From the NCBI GenBank assembly GCA_039696685.1, contig CP155566.1, forward strand, positions 3,162,001-3,226,000: 64,000 nt of DNA, given 5' to 3'. Under the pieces are notes generated by a model, which saw nothing but the letters and a program-made list of their open reading frames with translations, searched no databases and was not told the DNA's origin. This DNA comes from Vibrio sp. CDRSL-10 TSBA. GTDB lineage: Bacteria > Pseudomonadota > Gammaproteobacteria > Enterobacterales > Vibrionaceae. Within the stretch, counting starts at the first letter, position 1; every line of letters begins with the position of its first letter. Positions 41,576-51,440 of the stretch are shown here, in pieces. The translations under genes and the position numbers were made by a program.

Positions 41576-42277
41576 ATGTTAGCGAATCAGCTCCAAAAAA
41601 CCATGCTTTCCTGGCTGGCTCCGGCCTGCCCGCTGTGCCGTCTGCCGCTGGCAGAGCAGGATACGTATGGCTTGTGCGCCGCCTGCCTCGAGTGGTATGC
41701 ACCGCAACCGCGTTGCGAGCGCTGCGGACTGCCAAGCCCGATAGCGGTTACCCAATGCGGTGAATGCCTGCGCTCACCACCGCCCTGGCAACGTCTGGTT
41801 TGCCTCGGGGATTACCGTTTTCCGCTCAGTCACGCGGTTCATAAACTCAAGTATCAGCGTCAGTTCTGGCAGGCACCGCCGCTGGCCGGTTTACTGGCAA
41901 CACGCATCGCGGATCCGGCGCCGCTGCTCACCTCTGTCCCCTTGCACTGGCGCCGTTACTGGCTGCGCGGATTTAATCAGAGTGATCTGCTGGCGCGAGC
42001 GCTCAGTCAGGCGCTGCAGTGTGATTACCAGCCGCAGCTGTTGCGGCGGGTACGCGCCACCGCCATGCAGCAGGGGCTAAATAAACGCCAACGCACCCGT
42101 AACCTAACTCAGGCATTTAGCCTCAATGAATCTCCAGCCAGTCCCCATATTGCTATCGTCGACGATGTGGTCACCACAGGCAGTACCATGCGGCAATTAT
42201 GCAATTTACTGCTTGAAGTGGGGGTCAAAAGGCTTGATATTTACTGTATATGCCGTACTCCTGAGCCGGGAAGCTGA
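41576..42277 (+). CDS. comF: ComF/GntX family phosphoribosyltransferase-like protein
   Basis: ComF-family protein, 233 aa, linked in several bacteria to DNA uptake and, in E. coli (GntX), to growth on DNA as nutrient. The N-terminal zinc-binding region has CPLC, CAAC, CERC and CGEC. The C-terminal half is a phosphoribosyltransferase fold with the PRPP motif IAIVDDVVTTGSTM. RGFNQSDLLA and QQGLNKRQRTRNL are typical of the family. Vibrios are naturally transformable, so a competence role is plausible. It is followed after 98 bp by nfuA, as in E. coli. Confidence 0.92.
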   Translation: MLANQLQKTMLSWLAPACPLCRLPLAEQDTYGLCAACLEWYAPQPRCERCGLPSPIAVTQCGECLRSPPPWQRLVCLGDYRFPLSHAVHKLKYQRQFWQAPPLAGLLATRIADPAPLLTSVPLHWRRYWLRGFNQSDLLARALSQALQCDYQPQLLRRVRATAMQQGLNKRQRTRNLTQAFSLNESPASPHIAIVDDVVTTGSTMRQLCNLLLEVGVKRLDIYCICRTPEPGS

Positions 42278-42375
42278 ATCTGATGCCCAAAGCGTCAGCA
42301 AAAAGGGCTGGATCCTCGGCTCGACAGGAGTAGAATGGTGACTAAATAGCCTACAAATTTACTCAGGTATTCGTC

Positions 42376-42963
42376 GTGTCAAATACTATTACTATTACAG
42401 AAACCGCCCAGTCCCACTTTGCCAAGCTACTGGCTCAGCAGCCAGAAGGCACCAACATCCGCGTCTTCGTGGTAAACCCGGGAACGCAGAATGCAGAGTG
42501 TGGCGTATCTTACTGTCCACCAGAGGCAGTAGAAGCCACTGATACAGAGATCAAATACAGCGGCTTTTCCGCGTACATCGATGAGTTGAGCCTGCCGTTC
42601 CTGGATGAGGCAGAGATCGATTTCGTCACCGATAAAATGGGTTCACAGCTGACCCTGAAAGCACCTAACGCCAAAATGCGTAAAGTGTCTGATGACGCAT
42701 CGCTGATGGAACGTGTTGAATACGCGATTCAAACCCAGGTTAACCCACAACTTGCCGGTCACGGCGGTCACGTGCGTTTGATCGAAATCTCTGACGACGG
42801 CGTTGCACTGGTGCAGTTCGGCGGCGGTTGTAACGGCTGCTCTATGGTGGATGTAACGCTAAAAGAAGGCATTGAAAAAGAACTGCTGGCTCAGTTCGAA
42901 GGTGAACTGACTGCGGTGCGTGACCAGACTGAGCATGACCGTGGTGAGCACTCTTACTACTAA
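42376..42963 (+). CDS. nfuA: Fe-S biogenesis protein NfuA
   Basis: Fe-S cluster carrier, 195 aa, which delivers [4Fe-4S] clusters to target enzymes, mainly under stress. It has an A-type-like N-terminal domain (residues 1-95) without cluster cysteines and a NifU-like C-terminal domain with C152 and C155 in [19 protein letters not shown]. It starts at GTG 42376 ([15 protein letters not shown]). The E. coli order bioH-gntX-nfuA is preserved. A terminator follows. Candidate clients in this window include Edd, which needs an Fe-S cluster. Confidence 0.95.
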   Translation: MSNTITITETAQSHFAKLLAQQPEGTNIRVFVVNPGTQNAECGVSYCPPEAVEATDTEIKYSGFSAYIDELSLPFLDEAEIDFVTDKMGSQLTLKAPNAKMRKVSDDASLMERVEYAIQTQVNPQLAGHGGHVRLIEISDDGVALVQFGGGCNGCSMVDVTLKEGIEKELLAQFEGELTAVRDQTEHDRGEHSYY

Positions 42964-42978
42964 GCAACAAATTATCGA

Positions 42979-43006
42979 AAGCTGATGCCGTGCATCAGCT
43001 TTTTTT
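42979..43006 (+). terminator. Terminator of nfuA
   Basis: An 8-10-bp stem (AAGCTGATG with CATCAGCTT, loop CCGTG) is followed by seven T. Confidence 0.9.
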
Positions 43007-43108
43007 CTTTTTATTCACACCAATTTGGCCGCCTGTTAAAACAGAACATTTTCAGCTGCAGAATTTTCTCATATAGTAAGAAACGTTTGAAAGCGAAGGA
43101 GTTAGCGT

Positions 43109-43658
43109 ATGCCATCCAAATTATTACCGGAGATTCTGGCCAAGAGTACCGTGGCCAGGTCAAAGCTGTTTTCGATTGAAGCCCTGGATCTCCGTTTTTC
43201 TAATGGTGAGCAACGCACTTATGAACGGATGAAACCGAGCGGTCGCAACGCCGTGATGATGGTGCCGGTCACCGAGCAAGGTGACCTGCTGTTAATCCGG
43301 GAATACGCCGCCGGTACCGAGAACTATGAACTCGGTTTTCCTAAAGGCCTGATCGATCCGGGTGAAACCCCGCAACAGGCGGCGGTACGAGAGCTGAAGG
43401 AAGAGATCGGTTTTGGTGCCCGCGAGTTAATTCCGCTCAAAGAGGTTATCCTGGCTCCCTCTTATTTTTCCAGCCGCATGACACTCTTCATTGCGCAGGA
43501 TCTATACTCAGAACAGTTGGATGGCGACGAAACCGGAACCGCTGGAACTGGTGCGCTGGCCGCTTGAGCAGGCCGAAGAGTTACTGACCCACTTAGATTT
43601 CAGCGAAGCCCGCAGCATTACCGCCCTGCTGCTGGCACTGCGTCATCTGAAATCCTGA
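43109..43658 (+). CDS. nudE: ADP compounds hydrolase NudE (frame broken)
   Basis: Nudix hydrolase that acts on Ap3A, ADP-ribose and NADH, reconstructed at 182 aa. The Nudix box runs GLIDPGETPQQ then AAVRELKEEIGF, with the expected GX5EX7REUXEEXGU spacing. It aligns with E. coli NudE. An extra A in AAA at 43530-43532 (GACGAAACCGG) breaks the frame at GDEPEPLELVRWPL. The gene lies 23 bp before cysQ, an arrangement also found in E. coli relatives where both act on nucleotide byproducts. Confidence 0.92.
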
Positions 43659-43681
43659 CCCGCAGAGTTATAGGAAAGCGT

Positions 43682-44509
43682 ATGCCAACTGCGAAAGATC
43701 TCTCCCATCTGCTGCCCGACGTGATCAGTATTGCACGCTCAGCCGGGCAACTGATCCTCGACATCTACGAAAACAAATCGTACGAAGCTTTCACTAAAAG
43801 TGACGAGACCCCGGTCACCAGCGCCGACTTAGCCGCGCATAAGCTGATCACTGAACGTTTGTCTGAACTAACCCCGGACATCCCGGTTTTGTCGGAAGAA
43901 GCGGCTAACATCAGCCTGACCACCCGTGAAACCTGGCAACGCTACTGGCTGGTTGATCCGCTTGACGGCACCCAGGAATTCATAGCCCGCAGCGGTGACT
44001 TTGCCACAATTATCGCTCTGGTCGAGCACAATCGTCCGGTGATGGGCGTAGTGTACGGCCCGGTGTCCGGCGTGATTTACTACGCTTATGCAGGCAAAGG
44101 AGCATGGAAGATCCCGGACATGTCCGACAGCCTGCGTATCCGCTCACACAAACATGAACTGCCGGGGCAACCGATCGCGATGGCCATCAGCCGCCGCCAG
44201 GACATCAACCGCATCACCAAACGCCTGAGCAGCCAGTGGAACTATGAACTGGTCCCTCTCGGCTCGGCCGCACTGAAAGCCTGTCTGGTCGCCGAGGGTG
44301 CCGTAGACTGTTATCTGCGCCTGGGGCCGACCGGGGAATGGGATACTGCAGCCACTCAGTGCATTGTCGAAGAAGCCGGCGGACGTATTCTCAGCACTCA
44401 GCTTGAGCCGTTGTCCTACAACGAGCGTGATACACTGGAAAATCCTAACTTTATCGTGCTCGGCGACGCCGACCTGCCGTGGGATCAGATTCTGCAAGTC
44501 AAAGATTAA
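43682..44509 (+). CDS. cysQ: 3'(2'),5'-bisphosphate nucleotidase CysQ
   Basis: Inositol monophosphatase-fold enzyme, 275 aa, that removes the 3' phosphate from PAP left by sulfate assimilation and acyl carrier protein activation. Metal ligands are visible in SEEA and in DPLDGTQEF (residues about 94-102), and WDTAATQCIVEEAGG closes the site. AGGAAAG precedes the ATG. It is co-oriented with nudE after a 23-bp gap and probably shares its transcript. The frame is intact. Confidence 0.95.
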   Translation: MPTAKDLSHLLPDVISIARSAGQLILDIYENKSYEAFTKSDETPVTSADLAAHKLITERLSELTPDIPVLSEEAANISLTTRETWQRYWLVDPLDGTQEFIARSGDFATIIALVEHNRPVMGVVYGPVSGVIYYAYAGKGAWKIPDMSDSLRIRSHKHELPGQPIAMAISRRQDINRITKRLSSQWNYELVPLGSAALKACLVAEGAVDCYLRLGPTGEWDTAATQCIVEEAGGRILSTQLEPLSYNERDTLENPNFIVLGDADLPWDQILQVKD

Positions 44510-44588
44510 ACCAGACTTTCGCCTGAGCATCGGCCATCAGACCACCGCCAGCAATCAACCGATTCCCGGACGGGGCAAGCAAAACAAA

Positions 44589-44614
44589 AAAGGGCGAGTC
44601 TGAACTCGCCCTTT
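44589..44614. terminator. Terminator of the gsp operon
   Basis: A 10-bp stem (AAAGGGCGAG with CTCGCCCTTT, loop TCTGAA) has a long T tract when read on the minus strand, so it is chiefly the terminator of the gsp operon, and can also stop cysQ. Confidence 0.85.
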
Positions 44615-44661
44615 GTGATCCCGTATCCTTCATCATCGCCAACGATATATCAGGCGCCGGA

Positions 44662-45421
44662 TTACAGCCGTCCCTGGCGGGTAAACTGATAACGGCCCTG
44701 ACCATCGGGACGTGGCAGCAGATTAAGCTGCTCGCTCAGACGAGGCGGAAATTCCGCCCCGGGCTTAAACCAGCCCTTGGCCTGATAACGACGTGCCGCG
44801 TTAAGCTCTGCGGAAAATTCCGCACTGACCTGGGCACTATTCTGGCTGCCATTGACGGTCACGACGTTGTCCTGACACTGTACTTCAGCCATGATACGGT
44901 CCAGTTGCAGTTCGCCTAACGGTGAACCTATCTGACTCGGTGTCCAGGCCAGATTACCCGTGGCGGCACTGCACCACGGCAGCCCGTACTGGTAATCGCG
45001 GACCGTCAGTTTCGACATGGCCTTCCGCCGTGACAGGCACAGGCAACTGCAGTGTTTTCACCACCTGCTGAGCGGGCATAGATACCACGACATCACGAGC
45101 AAACGCGCCACTCAGACCATAGCCGAACACGCCTTTACCACGCATCTCCAGATCACTGCCACGGCCAAAACGCACCGCGGCCTGAGCTTTCGCCCCCAGC
45201 AAAGCCGACCATTGCCAGTCCCACTGCACAGCGCCCAGTTTATTGCGCTGCCAGCTGACCTGCTCCGCACTGCCCTGCCACAAAGTGCCGCTGACACCCT
45301 GCAATTGCAAAGCGCGTGGCAGCGGCGCGTATTTGACCACCAACGAGGCCGGGATATGGACAACCGCACTAATCAGCACCACCACCACAAATACGCTGAC
45401 GTATCCAATCACACGTTTCAT
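44662..45421 (-). CDS. gspN: Type II secretion protein GspN (frame broken)
   Basis: Last gene of the type II secretion operon, reconstructed at 252 aa. It has one N-terminal membrane helix (VIGYVSVFVVVVLISAVVHIP) and a periplasmic domain with beta-rich repeats (LQGVSGTLWQGSAEQVSW, LGAVQWDWQWSALLG). GspN is not essential in some species and its role is poorly known. ATG overlaps the gspM stop by one base (TAATG). An extra A (TTT at 45010-45012 on the plus strand, coding GTCGAAACTG) breaks the frame; corrected it reads EGHVELTVRDYQYG. Confidence 0.9.
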
Positions 45422-45915
45422 TATCCGCCTCGTTTTAACTGCAAGCGTTTGACTTCAACCAGACCCGGCGCTGCGCCGCGATCCAGGTCCATAAATTCGA
45501 CATCAATACCCTGTTTCTCACGCAGGAAGTTTATCCAGGCCACCAGCTGAGAAAATGGCAACGGCTGAACCCAGACCTGCATCATCTCTCCGCGCGGCTG
45601 CACCCGGATCAGCTCAATATTGAAATCCCGGGTCGAACTGGCAATCACCTGGTTGAACGGCTGATTGGTACGCACCACTCCGCCCTGGCGGCGCAGAGTG
45701 ATAATGTCATCGGCGGTCGATTTGACCCACTGCAGCAACTGCTGCTCCGACTGAATGCGGGTCCGGGCGTGTTCACTGCGCTGCTGCAGTGGCTGCACCA
45801 CGCCCCAATACAGCAGGCCAAGCAACAGCAGTCCGCCACACACCAGCACCAGACGCTGCTCGCGCTGGCTGATCGTGCTCCACCATGCCTGCGCCGGGTT
45901 GAGTAAATTCTTCAT
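45421..45915 (-). CDS. gspM: Type II secretion protein GspM
   Basis: Inner-membrane assembly-platform protein, 164 aa, which binds and stabilises GspL. A short cytoplasmic tail, one membrane helix (LVLVCGGLLLLGLLYWGVV), a coiled-coil stretch (QQRSEHARTRIQSEQQLLQW) and a small ferredoxin-like periplasmic domain are visible. The stop overlaps gspN by one base, and the start is 9 bp after the gspL stop, so it is tightly coupled to both partners. The frame is intact. Confidence 0.92.
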   Translation of the reverse strand: MKNLLNPAQAWWSTISQREQRLVLVCGGLLLLGLLYWGVVQPLQQRSEHARTRIQSEQQLLQWVKSTADDIITLRRQGGVVRTNQPFNQVIASSTRDFNIELIRVQPRGEMMQVWVQPLPFSQLVAWINFLREKQGIDVEFMDLDRGAAPGLVEVKRLQLKRGG

Positions 45916-45924
45916 GCTCTGTCC

Positions 45925-47136
45925 CTATTTGCGTGTGAGTACATACGAACCCACCACCTGTTCGCCGTTGCGGCTCAGCTGGCCCTGCTCAACTGAGAAG
46001 TGCTCTTCGAGCTGTACCCTTGCCTGTTCGAAGGTCTGAAAATCCTTGCTGACCGCCTCCAGGCGCACTTCGCCGCGATTGCCGTCAAAGCGCAGGCTCT
46101 GTACCTGCATGGCGCTGACATTGCGCAGCGTTTCCGGCAGTTTATCCAGCCAGGACAACACATGCTCGCCGCCACCGCCACCCGACAGCAGTGCCACTTC
46201 ATCGCTCATCTGGCGCTTGAGATAACTCACGGTCGGTATGCGCTGCTTGTCAGGAAAAATGGAGCGAAAAATGCGTTCACTTTCAGCGCGATAACTTTGA
46301 GCGGTACTTTCATACTGATAGGCCTGCACCAACTGATAAGCGGTGCTGACCACCACCAGCAAACCGGCCGAAATCGCGGCTTTACGCCACACTTGCCAGT
46401 ACTTGTTCCAGGATGACTTGGTTTTAAATTCACCACTGAGCAGGTTGATTTTGTGGCTGAGTGTCTGTTCGGTCAGCAACTGCATCACCAACGCCGCCGG
46501 CTGGTTATGCCACTCCTGCCCCTCAGCCAGCTGCATCTCCGGCAACGGTGTGTAAGCGTTCAGAGCTAACCAGTTTTCGCCGTCACGTACCCACTGCGAC
46601 TGACTGAACAGAGGCAGCCACTGCACATCGATACTCAGGCCGGAAAACTCACTTTTACGTACCAGCCACTCGTCACCGATTTGCAGCGCGCTCAGCCCTT
46701 CAGAGTGAGGAATGGCCAGCACGTCCGGCACAACCCGTCGCACATCAAACTGCAGTGCGCGCAGCGAATCGAGACACGAACGCAACCACTGGCGATCAAC
46801 ACCGGCCACCTGAGCCACGCCGCCACTTTTGGCCAGAATGGTGAAATGCATTTCATCCACATCCTGGGCAATTTCCTCTTCCACCAGATAAGGCAGCATC
46901 GACTCAAGCTGACGACTGGCACCCGACGGAATGGCAACCTGAGTCAGCACCACATCACTGGCCGACAGCAGTAACAGGGTCGGACGCTGCGCCGCATAAG
47001 GCGCCAGCTCTTCGAGCTGATCCAGACCAGCAATTTCACCACTGGCAATCACGGCCTGCTGGTCAGTTGACCATACCAGCCAGGGAATGGTGGCTTCTTT
47101 TTGACTACTCAGCCGAACGGTCAGAAACTCGCTCAC
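45925..47136 (-). CDS. gspL: Type II secretion protein GspL
   Basis: Inner-membrane protein, 403 aa, that links the ATPase GspE to the membrane platform. An actin-like cytoplasmic domain (residues 1-240, [45 protein letters not shown]), one membrane helix near residue 260 ([17 protein letters not shown]) and a periplasmic ferredoxin-like domain follow the pattern of V. cholerae EpsL, with which it shares long stretches. I start at GTG 47136, which has GGAGG five bases upstream and matches EpsL's MSEFL. It overlaps gspK by 32 bases. Confidence 0.94.
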   Translation of the reverse strand: MSEFLTVRLSSQKEATIPWLVWSTDQQAVIASGEIAGLDQLEELAPYAAQRPTLLLLSASDVVLTQVAIPSGASRQLESMLPYLVEEEIAQDVDEMHFTILAKSGGVAQVAGVDRQWLRSCLDSLRALQFDVRRVVPDVLAIPHSEGLSALQIGDEWLVRKSEFSGLSIDVQWLPLFSQSQWVRDGENWLALNAYTPLPEMQLAEGQEWHNQPAALVMQLLTEQTLSHKINLLSGEFKTKSSWNKYWQVWRKAAISAGLLVVVSTAYQLVQAYQYESTAQSYRAESERIFRSIFPDKQRIPTVSYLKRQMSDEVALLSGGGGGEHVLSWLDKLPETLRNVSAMQVQSLRFDGNRGEVRLEAVSKDFQTFEQARVQLEEHFSVEQGQLSRNGEQVVGSYVLTRK

Positions 47137-48118
47137 TGATTCCTCCAAAGCGACGGCGAATTACCGTTGCAGTTTCTAAATTACTACTAAAAAACAGACT
47201 GCGGATACGCACCCGGGATTGTTCAACCTGAATGTTCGCATCCAGCTCAAAATAGTGGCTGTCGATACTCAGGTAGCCGCGTGCCTGCTCTCGCACACTC
47301 TCATCAACCGCGGCGATAGGCGCCTCAGCCATAAAATCTTCGATACTGCTCCAGCCGTCATAGGGCCGTCCTTCGAGCACAGTACGCGCATTGGACTCAC
47401 TCAGGTTCGGGCTGAACATGGCGGCCAGCAGTTTCGCCTGCTCCGGTTGCAGCGTATTAATATTCAAACGCCAGTCCCGCTCTGGTAACGCACAGACGTA
47501 GGGCTGCAGACTCTGCATCACTTCGCCACTGACTTCGTGCACCGCACGTAATTCGCTGACGTCGGCCAGCATCCCATTGGGGGCCATATAGGCCGGCGAC
47601 ACCGATTCATAATAACTGTCTTCCACCCCGCTCGCGGTGTTGACCGAATCATTGGCATCCAGAAAATCCCAGGTACCATCGGCAATGTTTTCTGCCTGAT
47701 AGCTGTCAATATCGAGCTCATCCAGCAGGGCGCGCCACACCCGATACACATACGGTGTCGAGGTCTGCGCGCCGACCGGCGCCAGACCGGCAAACGCATT
47801 GACGTTAAAGCAGGCCTGCTTGTCGACGATACTGCCGGTCACCTGACCGTAGTCAAGCGGATAACTGCGATCGCGCTGTGACCAGGGCTGATTGAGACTG
47901 ACCACATCACTGTCTTTATAACTCTGTTCGATGGCCGCTTTGGCCAGCCCTTCAACCCCGATGCTGTACCAGTAAGCCTGTTGGTAATTGAGCTGATGAC
48001 TGGCACGCTGAAACTGGGTAAACATCCGCTGCGCCATGGTGGCGGCAATCGACACCATGATCGCCAGCAGCAGCAAAACAATGATCAAAGCCACACCGCG
48101 CTGTCGAGATTTAGCCAT
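47105..48118 (-). CDS. gspK: Type II secretion minor pseudopilin GspK
   Basis: Minor pseudopilin, 337 aa, which with GspI and GspJ forms the tip that starts pseudopilus assembly. The leader MAKSRQRG is cut before [13 protein letters not shown]; as usual for GspK there is no glutamate at position 5. The large globular domain includes FNVNAFAGL and [22 protein letters not shown], with calcium-binding and helical regions. It overlaps gspJ by 8 bases and gspL by 32. Confidence 0.93.
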   Translation of the reverse strand: MAKSRQRGVALIIVLLLLAIMVSIAATMAQRMFTQFQRASHQLNYQQAYWYSIGVEGLAKAAIEQSYKDSDVVSLNQPWSQRDRSYPLDYGQVTGSIVDKQACFNVNAFAGLAPVGAQTSTPYVYRVWRALLDELDIDSYQAENIADGTWDFLDANDSVNTASGVEDSYYESVSPAYMAPNGMLADVSELRAVHEVSGEVMQSLQPYVCALPERDWRLNINTLQPEQAKLLAAMFSPNLSESNARTVLEGRPYDGWSSIEDFMAEAPIAAVDESVREQARGYLSIDSHYFELDANIQVEQSRVRIRSLFFSSNLETATVIRRRFGGISERVSDRSAE

Positions 48119-48767
48119 TATCGCCCTCTCCCAGTGATGCGCCGGTGGTAAGATAAATTCTCTGAATCTGACCGTAATCCTGCAATTTCAGGGTCACTTC
48201 CACTGCTTTCGGCAACGCCTGATCCGACTCCCAGGCATCACGCCAGCCGCCTTCGGCGTAAAAACGCATCGACCAGGATTCCACCTGGGTCAGTAAAGGC
48301 ATCACCACCGCAGGCTCAGAGACCGCGGTATCCGGATAGCGCCAATAAAGACGTTCCAACACGCCTTCTTTTAAACGATAGCCTACCTTGGCCACTTCTC
48401 CACGCGGGAATTGCTGCTCCGGGTTATGCCAGCCAAGGCGGATAAACATCACACCCTTAGTGTCAGAGTCATTCAGGTAATCGCTCCAGAGCAACATTCG
48501 ATCACCGGGCGCTTCCCCGTTATGACGGAAATGACGCAGCGCCATCTGACGAAAATCCGCATCCATCATGACTATTGCACGCTGCACTTCGCTCAGACGC
48601 GCTTCTCGTTCCGCGGACAGGGTATTGCTGCGTTGCACCTGATTGAGCACCTGATAAGCCGCCAGACTGAGACTGGCAAAAATCGCCATGGCGACCAGCA
48701 CTTCAATCAGGGTAAAACCGCTGCGGCGTGCGACTCGTCTCAATGAACCATATTTACTTTGCAACAT
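48111..48767 (-). CDS. gspJ: Type II secretion minor pseudopilin GspJ
   Basis: Minor pseudopilin, 218 aa. The prepilin leader ends RRSG before [20 protein letters not shown], with the invariant glutamate at position 5 after cleavage by the prepilin peptidase. The globular domain has aromatic-rich segments typical of GspJ ([30 protein letters not shown]). ATG 48767 overlaps the gspI end by 14 bases, and the stop overlaps gspK by 8, as expected in this tightly packed operon. Confidence 0.94.
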   Translation of the reverse strand: MLQSKYGSLRRVARRSGFTLIEVLVAMAIFASLSLAAYQVLNQVQRSNTLSAEREARLSEVQRAIVMMDADFRQMALRHFRHNGEAPGDRMLLWSDYLNDSDTKGVMFIRLGWHNPEQQFPRGEVAKVGYRLKEGVLERLYWRYPDTAVSEPAVVMPLLTQVESWSMRFYAEGGWRDAWESDQALPKAVEVTLKLQDYGQIQRIYLTTGASLGEGDNG

Positions 48768-49113
48768 AACTTCTTACCGTCACCACCGGCGCGCCGTTCT
48801 TCTCGGTCGCCGCACTGACATCAAATGCCGCCAGGACATCATTAGCCGTTTTCACCGGCGCAACTTTCCAGTACCAGGTCCGCCCGGCCAGCTCTTCGCT
48901 GCCGTTTTGCGCCCGAGGTGCCTGTTCACTCAAAAACACCTTGGCGGTCTGGTTATCCACCACCATAGCGGCGAACGTTTTCTCTTCCAGATAACTGATG
49001 GTATTGATGTGCTGAGTCACGGCGCGCATCACACTCAATGCAGCGGTGGCAAAGATGGCCAGAGCAACCAGCACTTCCAGCAGCGTAAAGCCCCGCTCAG
49101 CGCGTCTCATCAT
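48754..49113 (-). CDS. gspI: Type II secretion minor pseudopilin GspI
   Basis: Minor pseudopilin, about 119 aa, that nucleates the tip complex. The leader MMRRAERG is cut before FTLLEVLVALAIFATAALSV, with glutamate at position 5. The start is one of two tandem ATG codons (49113 or 49110); GGGAG lies just upstream. A longer reading to 49197 only overlaps gspH. It overlaps gspH by 17 bases and gspJ by 14. Confidence 0.93.
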   Translation of the reverse strand: MMRRAERGFTLLEVLVALAIFATAALSVMRAVTQHINTISYLEEKTFAAMVVDNQTAKVFLSEQAPRAQNGSEELAGRTWYWKVAPVKTANDVLAAFDVSAATEKNGAPVVTVRSYVAK

Positions 49114-49678
49114 GTTCTCCCAGTGCCAGCAGAGTGATCTGACCATTATCTTGTACCTGCACCTGCCATCCACTCTCAACACTTTCATTCTGAACATAAA
49201 TATCCAGCGTAAACGGGGTCAGTTCGCCGCTGGATAAGATAAAGACCTGTGGCGGACGCTGCTTCTGCTCGCCATCCTGCTCACGGAACATCTCTTCATC
49301 AAACAGAGAGCCCGGCTTAAACAAGCGGTCTTCATCCTGCCAGACATCGCCACCGGCTTGATACTGCAGCGCCAGTCCATCCTGTAGCTGCAGATCCGCA
49401 GCGATACCGTTTTTATCCAATTTTTGCCAGCCTGTCTGATCCAGGCTTAAAAAACGCAGTGTGCGTGCCTGCTCATCAATGCGCAGACCGTAATCACGGC
49501 CGCTGAGGATGGCTTCCTCATTGAGCAGTTGCAGACGCTGAAAAATACTCTGCGCCACTTCTTTAATGTCATCATCGTGTCTGACCGGCAGAGTGGCGAT
49601 CACCGCCACCGCGCTGACGGAAAGCAGCACTAACACCAGCATTATTTCCAGCAGAGTAAAACCATGTTTGCGCTTCAT
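49097..49678 (-). CDS. gspH: Type II secretion minor pseudopilin GspH
   Basis: Minor pseudopilin, 193 aa. The leader MKRKHG is cut before FTLLEIMLVLVLLSVSAVAV. The globular domain keeps DRLFKPGSLFDEEMF and FILSSGELTPFTLDIY, close to V. cholerae EpsH. I start at ATG 49678; a TTG reading to 49702 is unlikely because the leader would be too long. Ribosome-binding site is weak. Spacing from gspG is 57 bp, the longest gap in the operon after the gspF-G gap. Confidence 0.93.
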   Translation of the reverse strand: MKRKHGFTLLEIMLVLVLLSVSAVAVIATLPVRHDDDIKEVAQSIFQRLQLLNEEAILSGRDYGLRIDEQARTLRFLSLDQTGWQKLDKNGIAADLQLQDGLALQYQAGGDVWQDEDRLFKPGSLFDEEMFREQDGEQKQRPPQVFILSSGELTPFTLDIYVQNESVESGWQVQVQDNGQITLLALGEHDETR

Positions 49679-49735
49679 CACAACAGCCAGACCTGAATTC
49701 AATAAAAGGTGGCGCCAAGCGCCACCGTTAACCTG

Positions 49736-50179
49736 TTACTGAAAATCCTGCAGATTCCAGTTACCGATATCGACGGCCGTACCTTCACCGCCTTCCTGAC
49801 CATCTGCACCTAAGGTAAACACATCAATCGTGCCTTTATCACCCGGGCTAAGGTATTGGTAATCGTTACCCCAAGGGTCTTTTGGCAGACGCTTGATGTA
49901 ACCGCCGGCGCGGTAATTACGTGGCTCAGGGCTGCCTGGCATAGTCACCAGCGCATCCAGACCCTGGTCTGTGGTCGGATACACATTGTTATCCAGCTTG
50001 TACATATCGAGGGCATTTTCCAGCGCGACAATATCTGTGATCGCTTTCTGCTGGTCGGCTTTTTCTTTGTTACCGAGCAGGTTAGGCACCACAAAGCTGG
50101 CCAGAATACCCAGAATGACGACCACAACCATCACTTCCAGCAGGGTAAAACCGGACTGTTTGTTTACTTTTTTGTTCAT
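49736..50179 (-). CDS. gspG: Type II secretion major pseudopilin GspG
   Basis: Main structural unit of the pseudopilus, 147 aa. Leader MNKKVNKQSG is cut before FTLLEVMVVVVILGILASFV. The core has the GspG hallmarks: LDMYKLDNNVYPTTDQGLDAL, YRAGGYIKRLPKDPWGNDYQY, and the calcium-binding TLGADGQEGGEGT loop. It is normally the most abundant product of the operon. It starts 36 bp after the gspF stop. The frame is intact. Confidence 0.97.
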   Translation of the reverse strand: MNKKVNKQSGFTLLEVMVVVVILGILASFVVPNLLGNKEKADQQKAITDIVALENALDMYKLDNNVYPTTDQGLDALVTMPGSPEPRNYRAGGYIKRLPKDPWGNDYQYLSPGDKGTIDVFTLGADGQEGGEGTAVDIGNWNLQDFQ

Positions 50180-50215
50180 AGAGACTCCATGTTACTCAAG
50201 ACGAAGTGAGCCAAA

Positions 50216-51440
50216 TCAGCGGCTCATTAAGTTATTCATTTCCAGGATAGGCATCAGGGTGGCCATTACGATAAACAGCACCAGACCCGCCATCAACGCA
50301 ATCAGCGCCGGCGTAAAAATGCCCAGCGCAATATTGACCGTCGCTTCAAAACTGTTGTCCTGGTTATCTGCGGCGCGGGTCAGCATACTTTCCAGTTTCG
50401 CCGCTCTGTTCACCACTGGCGATCATATGCAGCATCATCGGCGGGAAGAGTTTGGTTTGATCAAGAGCTTTGCGCAGGCTGGCACCTTCGCGCACATTTT
50501 CTGCGGCCAGGCGCACCTGTTGCTTGACGTATTGATTGGACATAACGTCGACCGCGACCCGCATTCCGTCCAGAATCGGAATTGCGCTCGAGGTACAGAT
50601 AGACAAAGTGCGGGCAAAACGCGAAGTATTAAGGCCACGGGAGATTTTACCCACCAGCGGCATATGTATCACCCGCCGATCCCAGCGCAGGCGCAGATCC
50701 GGTTTACTCAGCAACCAGCGCACCAGGTAGATCAGCAACACGATCAGCACCAGAAGCTGTAGCCCCCAGTGCTGAATAAAGTCACTGGACGAGAGCAGAA
50801 ACTGGGTCGATTTGGGCAGCTCCTGCCCCATCTGGACAAACTGACCGACAATTTTCGGTACCACAGCGGCAAGCAGGAAGGCCACAATGCCAACCGCAAA
50901 CACCACCAGCACAATCGGATACAGCATCGCCTGCAGTAGTTTAGAGCGCATTTTCTGGCGATTTTCCGCATAATCGGCCAGACGTTCCAGCACCGCATCC
51001 AGGTGGCCGGACTTTTCTCCGGCGGCGACCATAGAGCGGAACAGATCGTCAAAAATATGCGGGTAATCGGCCATACTGTCTGCCAGAGTGTAACCTTCGG
51101 TTACTTTAGAGCGCACCGCGGCGAGCATATTACGAATGCGCGGCTTTTCCGACTGCTCAGATACCGCGCGCAGACACTCTTCGAGCGGCATACCGGATTG
51201 CACCAGAGTCGATAACTGACGGGTCAATAGCGCCAGATCGGGCGTGCTGATGCCACGCGGGGAGAATCCCAGCCCGCTACTGTGAGATTTCGCGGCCTTG
51301 GCGCGGGTTTCCACCACTTCCACCGGCACCAGCCCCTGCTCTTTGAGGCGCTGACGCACCTGGCGGGCATTATCGCCTTCCAGGACACCTTTTTTGTGCC
51401 GGCCACGCTCATCCAGCGCTTTATATTCAAACGCCGCCAT
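50216..51440 (-). CDS. gspF: Type II secretion platform protein GspF (frame broken)
   Basis: Polytopic inner-membrane platform protein, reconstructed at 407 aa. It has two repeated cytoplasmic domains (LLTRQLSTLVQSGMPLEECLRA and FARTLSICTSSAIPILDGMRVA) and three membrane helices. ATG 51440 overlaps the gspE stop by one base. An extra base (TTT at 50396-50398 on the plus strand, coding GGCGAAACTGG) breaks the frame in the conserved SGEQSGELE motif; the last 60 residues then continue in the other frame to NNLMSR. Confidence 0.94.
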